Shown piece by piece: positions 1-5,186 of a DNA stretch of 5,398 nucleotides. The stretch covers positions 1 to 5,398 of the forward strand of contig JAJZLX010000265.1 of the NCBI GenBank assembly GCA_021850555.1. Direction: 5' to 3'. The DNA comes from Pseudomonadota bacterium (GTDB lineage Bacteria > Pseudomonadota > Gammaproteobacteria > Steroidobacterales > Steroidobacteraceae). The notes under the pieces are model-generated. The model was not told where the DNA came from, did not search any database, and saw only the letters and a program-made list of their open reading frames with translations. The stretch's first letter is position 1. The number at the start of each line of letters is the position of its first letter. The position numbers were made by a program, and so were the translations under genes.

Positions 1-45
1 GCCGGCAAACTCGAGGTGCAGGTCGGAGAGGACGCGGATTTTCAT
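1..45 (-). CDS. Metallophosphoesterase, N-terminal fragment (cut by window edge)
   Basis: Only the first 15 codons are inside the window. They read MKIRVLSDLHLEFAG. The beta-strand followed by S-D-L-H matches the first metal-binding motif (D-x-H) of calcineurin-like metallophosphoesterases, in which D8 and H10 would bind the dinuclear metal centre. The family hydrolyses phosphomono- or diesters, including nucleotides and nucleic acids; the substrate cannot be told from this fragment. The ATG overlaps the TGA of the preceding gene by 4 bp (ATGA at 42-45). A good ribosome binding site, GAAGGG, lies at 51-56 on the minus strand, 5 nt before the start, so the two genes are probably translationally coupled. 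It is the fourth gene of a run with a basic small protein, a Lon-like ATPase and a Cys/His protein. The motif is distinctive even though short. Length, the remaining metal ligands and any further domain lie outside the window. Confidence 0.8.
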   Translation of the reverse strand, partial: MKIRVLSDLHLEFAG

Positions 46-659
46 GTCTGCCCTTCAGGCGGCAGCTCCGCGTGCCGTACATGGACGAGTTGCGCGGGCT
101 CTCCGCCGATCTCGCGGGCCTCGGCGGCGAGCGCCGCGAGTGTCGGGGCGACGACGTGTCGCCGCGTACGATCGGGAAGGAGGAGCACGCCCTCGAGATT
201 TCCGATCTCGGTGCCGCGTTCGTCGATGGGCTCGGGAGGCGCGCAGCACAGCAAAGGGACGGGCTCCTGCACGCGCCGGTGTTCGTGCGCCGCGCAGCGA
301 ACGTGCGGGCCGACGCCGCCGATCCACCGCCCGGGCGCGCCGCAGAGTTCACAGGTGCACAGCGATAGCGCGCCGGCCAGCCAGATCATTCCCTGCTGCT
401 CGGCCCGCGCTGGTTCGGAGGGTAGTGCAGGGTTATGGAGCGGGCTCACGTAGACCTTGAGTTCGCCGTATTTTTCTTTGATCTGCCGAGCAACCAACTG
501 GGGTGCATGGTTGTGTTCCGTCCAAAACTGGAGTCGTTCAGAGAGCGAATTCAACAGACCAAACCATCCGTTGCCGACGCCGCTGCGCGGTGGAAGATCG
601 CCGGCAGGAAAGAGCTGCGGGTAGCGGGTGACCAGTAGACGCACGAGTTCAGGATCCAC
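42..659 (-). CDS. Putative zinc-binding phage/plasmid-type protein of unknown function
   Basis: A 205-residue protein is proposed from a GTG start at 657-659. The reading frame stays open further upstream to 857, but that part lies inside the ATPase gene and encodes low-quality Arg/Pro-rich sequence. The GTG has a TGAGG ribosome binding site at 666-670, 6 nt away, overlapping the ATPase stop. Visible blocks are YPQLF near residue 14, G-x-GWF-x-LL-x-SL-x-x-x-LQ at about 29-44, QIKEKYGELKVYV at 59-71, then CELCG (C93, C96) and C112-x2-H115, which together could bind one zinc ion. This order (GW-F-x-L, then VKEKFG-x-L-x-F/Y, then C-x2-C with a later C-x2-H) resembles a small family I recall from phage and plasmid genomes with no known function. 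Residues after about 120 form a family-atypical tail with another CC pair. It is coupled to the metallophosphoesterase by an ATGA overlap. Existence of the gene is well supported; zinc binding is inferred from the residues. Confidence 0.8.
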   Translation of the reverse strand: MDPELVRLLVTRYPQLFPAGDLPPRSGVGNGWFGLLNSLSERLQFWTEHNHAPQLVARQIKEKYGELKVYVSPLHNPALPSEPARAEQQGMIWLAGALSLCTCELCGAPGRWIGGVGPHVRCAAHEHRRVQEPVPLLCCAPPEPIDERGTEIGNLEGVLLLPDRTRRHVVAPTLAALAAEAREIGGEPAQLVHVRHAELPPEGQT

Positions 660-665
660 GGAAAA

Positions 666-670
666 CCTCA
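666..670 (-). promoter_or_regulatory. Ribosome binding site fused to upstream stop codon
   Basis: TGAGG on the minus strand contains the TGA stop of the AAA+ gene and continues as a Shine-Dalgarno GAGG, 6 nt before the GTG at 657-659. It decides the start of the Cys/His protein and implies that ribosomes finishing the ATPase sit on the initiation site of the next gene. Confidence 0.7.
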
Positions 671-1885
671 AATGAAACCAATGCGTTGCCGCGTTACCCC
701 GCGCCGCGGTGGCGCGAGGCGAACACGGTCCGAGTCGGCCGCGAGCGCATCCGCGAAGCCGGCGCGGACCATCCGCAGAAGTGCACGCACATCGAGGTCG
801 GGTGTCGCGAGTGCCACCTCGGCGCTGGCCGCATCCAGCCCGATGCCGGCCGGACATTCGTGCGACTCGATGAGCTGTGCCAGGTAGCGCTCGAGGATCA
901 CCCGCCGCTGTTCGGCGCTCGGGGCCGCGATGTGAAATTCGGTGAGTCGGGACAGCAGTGGCGCTGAGATCGACGCGCGCTCGTTCGCGGTAGCAATCAC
1001 GATGACCTTGCTCGCATCCATTTCGAGCTGCAGGGACATATCCCTGTACCGGCGCGCGCTATCCACTTCGAGCAGATCCAACAGTGTATTGATCGGCGTG
1101 TCACGACTGCCCGTGGATTCCTGCGCGAGTTTGTCCACTTCGTCGACGACGAGCACCGGCGCGGCAGAATCTCCGGCCGCCAGGAGATCAAACACCATAC
1201 CGGTGCGCGTGTTACCCCACCTGGCATCGCTGCCGCAGAGCTGCATGGCGTCCTGCGCGCCGCCGGCCGAAAACACGGACATGTTCACGCCGATCAGGTC
1301 AGCGAGAGAGGCGGCAAAATGCGATTTTCCAACACCGGGCGGCCCGAGAAGCAAAATCGGGTCGATCCGCGCGTCCGCGGCGCGATGTGCGCGTCGTGCG
1401 AGGGTCCACTGAGTGGCCAGATGCGCAATCACCTCGCGGAAGTTTTCGAGCTCGGCCCCGAGTCCGCCGAATGGGTCTGCGATGGCGTCGGGACCCGCCC
1501 AGGGCAGGGAGCGCCAGCCGGCATCGCGTGCGGCGCGCTCGAGCGCCGCGGAGCTGCGCGCGACCGCGGCAGCCTCCCGCTTGTTGTCGGCCTTGCTCGT
1601 CGCACCCAACAAATCGCGGGCCTCATCGATCGCCGAGGGCCGGAATACGCGTGCCATGTACCGCGTGGGGTCCGGCGTGGGGGCCGCATCGGTGATCTCA
1701 GGCGCAGGGAGTGCTTCGGACTCGGCGGCGGCCGCCGGCTCGGGATCGGGCGGCGGGGTCTCGGGAGCGCGCGTGACGGTGATGCTGGTGGGGCCGAGCA
1801 GCAAGTGCTGATGGCGTGCGTAGTACCGCCCCATGGGATCCAGCTTCGCCCGCCAGGCGCGCTCTTGTGCGAGGCGCATAGTCAT
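668..1885 (-). CDS. AAA+ ATPase with Lon-like ATPase module, no protease domain
   Basis: A 405-residue protein starting at the ATG at 1883-1885, which overlaps the stop of the upstream small gene (ATGA). The open frame continues to 2158, but that extension is Arg/Pro/His-rich sequence lying over the small gene. A purine-rich GGGGGA lies just before the start. Residues 41-75 are a Pro/Ala/Glu-rich, probably disordered linker; about 85-130 look helical. The AAA+ core has Walker A GPPGVGKS (181-188), Walker B VLVVDEVDK (244-252, D248/E249), sensor 1 near N301, a putative arginine finger R313 in APLLSRL, and a sensor-2-like R367. The P-INTLLDLLEVD stretch after Walker B and the APLLSRL segment resemble the Lon ATPase module. 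The protein ends shortly after the small alpha-helical domain, leaving no room for the Lon Ser-Lys peptidase. It probably remodels or unfolds a protein partner using ATP. Partner and pathway are unknown. Confidence 0.9.
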   Translation of the reverse strand: MTMRLAQERAWRAKLDPMGRYYARHQHLLLGPTSITVTRAPETPPPDPEPAAAAESEALPAPEITDAAPTPDPTRYMARVFRPSAIDEARDLLGATSKADNKREAAAVARSSAALERAARDAGWRSLPWAGPDAIADPFGGLGAELENFREVIAHLATQWTLARRAHRAADARIDPILLLGPPGVGKSHFAASLADLIGVNMSVFSAGGAQDAMQLCGSDARWGNTRTGMVFDLLAAGDSAAPVLVVDEVDKLAQESTGSRDTPINTLLDLLEVDSARRYRDMSLQLEMDASKVIVIATANERASISAPLLSRLTEFHIAAPSAEQRRVILERYLAQLIESHECPAGIGLDAASAEVALATPDLDVRALLRMVRAGFADALAADSDRVRLAPPRRGVTRQRIGFI

Positions 1886-2145
1886 GGGGTCCCCCACAGA
1901 GAGACGGCGATGCTCGAGCGCCCCCACCAGCCCGACGTGCGCCAGCGGCGCGGCGCGCGGGTGATCGTCCACTCGCGGAGGGTGGCGTAGCGGCGCAGGC
2001 TGATGCGGTGGCGGTGAGGCGCGCGGCCGGCACGCTCCACGGTCACGATGGCGCCGCCGGTGCGGCGGTACGCGCGGATGGAGGCGAGGGGGACGGCGGC
2101 GGGCTTCCCTGTGGTGACCGGCGCGATAGGATCGACAGCAGCCAT
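1882..2145 (-). CDS. Small basic protein of unknown function, first gene of the run
   Basis: An 87-residue protein that I do not recognise. It starts at the ATG at 2143-2145 with a TGAGG ribosome binding site at 2153-2157, 7 nt away, the same pentamer used by the Cys/His gene. It is rich in Arg and Trp and has an alternating hydrophobic/basic central stretch (about residues 21-60, including TGGAIVTVERAG), which suggests beta-strands and perhaps nucleic-acid binding; that is inference only. There is no signal peptide or membrane segment. Codon third positions are mostly G or C, as in neighbouring real genes, and its TGA forms an ATGA overlap with the start of the AAA+ ATPase. Good ribosome binding site, coding-like composition and exact coupling make it likely to be a real gene, although the competing longer frame of the ATPase covers the same bases. 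Confidence 0.68.
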   Translation of the reverse strand: MAAVDPIAPVTTGKPAAVPLASIRAYRRTGGAIVTVERAGRAPHRHRISLRRYATLREWTITRAPRRWRTSGWWGRSSIAVSLWGTP

Positions 2146-2321
2146 ACTCGAACCTCATTCGTTCGGGTGGTGGTCAGCCGCTCGCCGTGGTTGCACCCAC
2201 GACGGGCGGCGCCTTGGCAGCGCCGAGCAATGAAGTCGAGAGAGGATCCGCCGGTTGCCCTTATTGGGCACTTACAGCAGTTTCTAAAGTTGGCCTGAAA
2301 CGGCTAACTAACTGATTTACT
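2146..2321 (-). other. Non-coding leader between tRNA-Pro and the ATPase gene run
   Basis: This 176-bp gap has no convincing gene. The half next to the tRNA (about 2256-2321) is clearly more AT-rich than the surrounding DNA and includes the short tandem CTAACTAACT at 2304-2313. Three small perfect inverted repeats are visible: TGCCC/GGGCA (2256-2260 and 2266-2270), CGGCGC/GCGCCG (2207-2212 and 2220-2225) and CGTGG/CCACG (2186-2190 and 2197-2201). None is followed by a T run on either strand, so none looks like an intrinsic terminator. I could not pick a well-spaced sigma-70 promoter for the gene run. Transcription may start in the AT-rich part or read through from the tRNA promoter. Confidence 0.5.
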
Positions 2322-2398
<77 letters not shown>

Positions 2399-2446
2399 AA
2401 ATGGCGGATCCGCGGCCCCGGCGCTCGATGGCGGGGCGAGCCGCGC

Positions 2447-2475
2447 AGTGTACTGGAGCGGCCCAGGGGCTTCAA
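2447..2475 (-). promoter_or_regulatory. Sigma-70 promoter of tRNA-Pro
   Basis: On the minus strand, TTGAAG (2470-2475) and TACACT (2447-2452) are separated by 17 bp and each matches 4 of 6 consensus bases. The -10 is followed by GCGCGGC, a GC-rich discriminator typical of growth-rate and stringently controlled stable RNA promoters. The predicted start near 2440 gives a leader of about 40 nt before the mature tRNA. The start site has not been shown. Confidence 0.6.
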
Positions 2476-2535
2476 TGGTGATGAGGGTTCGCCGCACGGC
2501 TCCCGATCAGGGTGTTTCCCGGTCGGCGCTTCGGG

Positions 2536-2541
2536 TATCTT
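2536..2541 (+). promoter_or_regulatory. Possible -10 box of the Sel1-repeat gene
   Basis: TATCTT lies 28 bp before the proposed start codon at 2570. No good -35 hexamer stands at 16-18 bp upstream (TGTTTC-like sequence only), so an activator or another sigma factor would be needed. It lies back to back with the tRNA-Pro promoter within a 171-bp divergent region. Confidence 0.3.
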
Positions 2542-2569
2542 CACGGAAAAATAATGAAGAGCAATCACC

Positions 2570-4033
2570 ATGAGGGCGATGAGGCAGGGTTCGGGATCGC
2601 CAATCCGCATCGCGATGCTGTTGCTGGCCCTGGTCGCGGCACGGGCGCAGGCGTTTCCGGCGCACGTCGATCTGTACTCGGCGTCCCGAGCCTACAGGAA
2701 GGGTGATTACGCGCAGGCGCTGCAGGAGTTTCTGGCATTGGCCCGGCTGGGTCAGCCCAAGGCGCAATTGGACGTGGCAACCATGTATCTCCTCGGGCAG
2801 GGTGCGCGGCAGAGCGACATCCATGCCTATGCCTGGGCAAAGCTGGCGGCGCAAAACGGTCAAGCCAAGGGCCTTGGACTGGCCAAGCAGCTCCTTCCAT
2901 CACTGGCTCTGGCACCCGGTTCCACGCGCATAGCCGGTTGGATCACGGCCCCGTACACGCCGGCGGCGCTCAGGCGGACGCTGCTTCCCCGCAGATCCCG
3001 CGCCCACCGTGTGCAGCCGGGCACGCGCGCAAGGATGCGCGATTGCCGCCCGGTGAAATTTTACAAGCCTCTTTACCCCATACGGGAGCTGATGCGTGGC
3101 GAGCAAGAGCGGCTGGTCGTGGCCTTTACGGTGCTGCCTGATGGCACGACACGACTGCCGCGCATCCTCTTTCAGGTTTCCGACGAGAGCAACTTCGATG
3201 CTCTGGCGCGCGAGAGCGTGCTGCGCAGCAGGTTTGCCGTGCGTTCGAGCGGGTCCCGTCCCATCCAGTGCGCGCTCTATTACCAGTTCGTCCAGCGAGC
3301 GCTGTCGGTGAGCGATTACGGTAGCCTGCAGAGCTATCTGTACCGGATCCGCCGGCAGGCGCGGGCGGGGGATCCGATGTCCGAGCTGACCTACGGCATG
3401 GTGCTGGTGGGCCTGCCTCAGCTCCACAAGGGTCAAGGGGCCGCTCTGCCCTGGTTCGTCAAGGCGGCCCAGGCCGGCATTCCGCTCGCTGAGTTCGAGA
3501 CCGGCGTCAGCCTGTTGACGGGCTGGGGCATTGCGCCGGAGCCCGCCAAGGGGCTGCGCTGGCTGCGCCTGGCGGCCGCGCAGAATCAGCCCGACGCCGA
3601 AGCGCTCCTTGCGATGAGGCTGCTGCGAGGCAAGCCTTTCCCCGGGAGCCTCCGGCGTGTGCTTCAGTGGCTGGACCAGGCGGCCGCGCAGGACAATCGC
3701 CTCGGGGAGGTGTGTCTGTCGGCGGTGCTGGCGGCATCGCCGCAATCCGCGGTACGTGACCCCCAGCGCGCTTTGCTGCTCGAGAAAAAGGCATTCGAGG
3801 ATGGTCTCGGCGTGGATCCCACGGGACCCGAAATCCGAGCGGCGGCCCAGGCGGCCGAGGGGCATTTCACCCAAGCGGTGAAGAGTGAGCGGGAAGCGAT
3901 CGGCAGGGCCCGGGATCTGGGGTGGATTCTTTTGCCTCTGCAGCGGCGCTTGGCACTCTATCGGGCCGGCAAGCCGTGGTACGGCGATTTACTCGACTAC
4001 GACTCGCCGACTCCCGAGAAGGCGGGCAGCTAG
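2570..4033 (+). CDS. Secreted Sel1-repeat protein with internal TonB-C-terminal-like domain
   Basis: A 487-residue protein starting at ATG 2570, with a GAAGAG ribosome binding site centred about 11 nt upstream; a second in-frame ATG at 2579 is possible. Residues 1-28 form a signal peptide: a basic start, a hydrophobic core IAMLLLALVA, and an A-Q-A cleavage site before F29, so the protein is probably periplasmic. Residues about 40-100 and 268-400 contain Sel1-like helical repeats, with signatures such as AQLDVATMYLLGQGA, AYAWAKLAAQNG, GLRWLRLAAAQNQ and VLQWLDQAAAQD. Residues about 159-242 resemble a TonB C-terminal domain: YP, then VVAFTVLPDGTTRLPRIL, then a helix FDALARESVLRSRF. C159 and C224 flank this domain and could form a disulfide. 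There is no N-terminal membrane anchor or Pro-rich spacer of a true TonB, so an energy-transducing role is unlikely. A scaffold or cell-envelope assembly role is the most that can be inferred. Its stop overlaps the stop of the convergent gene. Confidence 0.88.
   Translation: MRAMRQGSGSPIRIAMLLLALVAARAQAFPAHVDLYSASRAYRKGDYAQALQEFLALARLGQPKAQLDVATMYLLGQGARQSDIHAYAWAKLAAQNGQAKGLGLAKQLLPSLALAPGSTRIAGWITAPYTPAALRRTLLPRRSRAHRVQPGTRARMRDCRPVKFYKPLYPIRELMRGEQERLVVAFTVLPDGTTRLPRILFQVSDESNFDALARESVLRSRFAVRSSGSRPIQCALYYQFVQRALSVSDYGSLQSYLYRIRRQARAGDPMSELTYGMVLVGLPQLHKGQGAALPWFVKAAQAGIPLAEFETGVSLLTGWGIAPEPAKGLRWLRLAAAQNQPDAEALLAMRLLRGKPFPGSLRRVLQWLDQAAAQDNRLGEVCLSAVLAASPQSAVRDPQRALLLEKKAFEDGLGVDPTGPEIRAAAQAAEGHFTQAVKSEREAIGRARDLGWILLPLQRRLALYRAGKPWYGDLLDYDSPTPEKAGS
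4030..4033. other. CTAG palindrome forming both stop codons of convergent genes
   Basis: CTAG is its own reverse complement, so it provides TAG for the plus-strand gene (4031-4033) and TAG for the minus-strand gene (4030-4032). The genes converge with no intergenic DNA, and any terminator must lie within the opposing coding sequence. I see no strong hairpin followed by T residues at this junction. Confidence 0.97.
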
Positions 4034-5040
4034 GTCGTGTGCTCCACCGCGAAGCGGGCGAGGGCCGTGAGTCCGGTCTTGTATGGCGTCTCGGGCAGGG
4101 CATCGAGGGCGGCGAGCGCCTGTGCGACGGACTCCTTCGCCAACCGGGCGGCATAATCGAGGCCGCCGGTTGCATCGATGGCCGCGATGATGGGCTCGAG
4201 CTCGGCACTGCCGTGCTCGATGGCCGCCCGGATGGCCGCGCGCTGTGCCTCACTGCCGTGCCGCAAGGCGTGGATGAGCGGTAGCGTCGGCTTGCCTTCG
4301 GCCAAGTCATCGCCCAGGTTCTTGCCGCGCTCGGCGGGGTTGGAGCGGTAGTCGAGCACATCGTCCACGAGCTGGTAGGCGGTGCCGAGATGCCGCCCGT
4401 AGGCGGCGAGCGCCGAGCACAGCGATGGCGGACCGCCTGCGAGCACCGCGGCGACCCTTGCGCCGGCTTCGAACAGTTTCGCCGTCTTGCGGTAGATGAC
4501 CTCGAGGTAGCGTCGCTCGGTGGTATCCGGGTCGTGGGCGTTCATGAGCTGCATGACCTCGCCCTCGGCGATCACGTTGGTCGCCTCGGCCATGATCTCC
4601 ATGACCGGCTGGGAAGCCAGCGAGGCCATCATCTGAAAGGCGCGCGAATAGACGAAATCCCCGACCAGGACGCTCGCCTGGTTGCCGAAGACCTCATTGG
4701 CCGTGTAGCGTCCCCGCCGCAGCGAGGAGCCATCGACCACATCATCGTGCAGCAGCGTGGCCGTGTGGATGAACTCTATGAAGGCGGCCGCTTCGATGTG
4801 CGTCGGCCTGTGCCCGCAGGCCCGGCCGGCGAGCACCACCAGCAGGGGGCGCAGCCGCTTGCCGCCACCGGCGATGATGTGCTCGGCCACCTGATCCACC
4901 AGGGGGACGACGCTTTTCAGGCGCTGGCGGATGACCTCATCGACGCCCACGAGATCCGCTGCGACGAGCGTACGGAGCTCCTCCAGCGTCATGGAAGCGG
5001 GGAGCCTGGCAGCAGGCGATTGACGGGGCACCGCGAGCAC
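4030..5040 (-). CDS. ispB: Octaprenyl (long-chain polyprenyl) diphosphate synthase
   Basis: This enzyme adds isopentenyl diphosphate units to farnesyl diphosphate, making the C40-type side chain of ubiquinone and menaquinone; it acts in the cytoplasm and needs magnesium. From the first ATG it has 336 residues. Diagnostic motifs are GGGKRLRP (58-65), the first aspartate-rich motif DDVVD (99-103), GEVMQLMN (160-167), KTAKLFE (185-191) and the second aspartate-rich motif DDVLD (226-230). Small residues (A94, T95) at the positions 4-5 before the first motif fit a long product. A second in-frame start, M17 at 4990-4992, gives 320 residues and aligns with the start of E. coli IspB (323 residues, from memory). 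Neither start has a close ribosome binding site, so the true start is open. It is divergent from rplU, an arrangement common in proteobacteria. Product length (C40 rather than C45) is inferred from family similarity. Confidence 0.95.
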   Translation of the reverse strand: MLAVPRQSPAARLPASMTLEELRTLVAADLVGVDEVIRQRLKSVVPLVDQVAEHIIAGGGKRLRPLLVVLAGRACGHRPTHIEAAAFIEFIHTATLLHDDVVDGSSLRRGRYTANEVFGNQASVLVGDFVYSRAFQMMASLASQPVMEIMAEATNVIAEGEVMQLMNAHDPDTTERRYLEVIYRKTAKLFEAGARVAAVLAGGPPSLCSALAAYGRHLGTAYQLVDDVLDYRSNPAERGKNLGDDLAEGKPTLPLIHALRHGSEAQRAAIRAAIEHGSAELEPIIAAIDATGGLDYAARLAKESVAQALAALDALPETPYKTGLTALARFAVEHTT

Positions 5041-5074
5041 GTGGGGATTCAGAGGTTCCTAGATCCAGCGGCGC

Positions 5075-5080
5075 ATCCTA
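5075..5080 (-). promoter_or_regulatory. Possible -10 box for ispB
   Basis: TAGGAT on the minus strand lies 34 bp before the upstream ispB start. It matches 4 of 6 bases of the -10 consensus, but the sequence 17 bp upstream (GTGCGG) is a poor -35. This is a weak call. Confidence 0.25.
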
Positions 5081-5122
5081 GCCGACCGGACCGTGCGCCG
5101 CACGCTCTTTAATTCGTTGCGT

Positions 5123-5151
5123 TTGACCGGCCGAAGGCCGGTCAGTAGAAT
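5123..5151 (+). promoter_or_regulatory. Sigma-70 promoter of rplU
   Basis: TTGACC (5123-5128) and TAGAAT (5146-5151) are separated by exactly 17 bp and each matches 5 of 6 consensus bases. Transcription would begin near 5158, leaving a 5' leader of about 29 nt before the rplU ATG. The predicted RNA starts after the inverted repeat at 5124-5144, so that repeat would act as DNA, not as an RNA hairpin, if this promoter is the one used. Confidence 0.75.
5124..5144. repeat. Perfect inverted repeat in the rplU promoter spacer
   Basis: Arms TGACCGGCC (5124-5132) and GGCCGGTCA (5136-5144) match perfectly over 9 bp around a GAA centre. The left arm covers five bases of the -35 box and the right arm ends one base before the -10 box. 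The size and position are those of an operator for a dimeric regulator. If an upstream promoter also reads through, the RNA would form a very stable 9-bp hairpin with a GAA loop. Confidence 0.8.
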
Positions 5152-5186
5152 GCCCGCCCTTTCGTCAAGACCCTCGATTCCAGCCT

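Noticed and set aside
660..857. Upstream extension of the Cys/His gene to an ATG at 857 (271 residues)
   Set aside because: The added 66 residues are Arg/Gly/Cys-rich and lie over the conserved 3' part of the ATPase gene. The GTG at 659 has a good ribosome binding site and starts directly before the recognisable family sequence.
1319..1990. 223-residue plus-strand open frame antisense to the ATPase
   Set aside because: It is the complement of conserved AAA+ sequence, is rich in Arg and Gly, and lacks any recognisable motif.
1886..2158. Upstream extension of the ATPase to an ATG at 2158 (496 residues)
   Set aside because: The added 91 residues are low-complexity Arg/Pro/His sequence over the coupled 87-residue gene. 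The ATG at 1885 fits the ATGA overlap.
2256..2270. TGCCC/GGGCA hairpin as terminator of the tRNA transcript
   Set aside because: The stem is only 5 bp and no T run follows it on the minus strand.
2900..3874. 324-residue open frame on the minus strand inside the Sel1-repeat gene
   Set aside because: It is antisense to a gene with a signal peptide and recognisable domains; long antisense frames are expected in GC-rich coding DNA, and its protein shows no motif.
4390..5112. 240-residue plus-strand open frame antisense to ispB
   Set aside because: It mirrors conserved IspB motifs on the other strand; the His/Asp/Gly/Arg-rich product is typical of a shadow frame.
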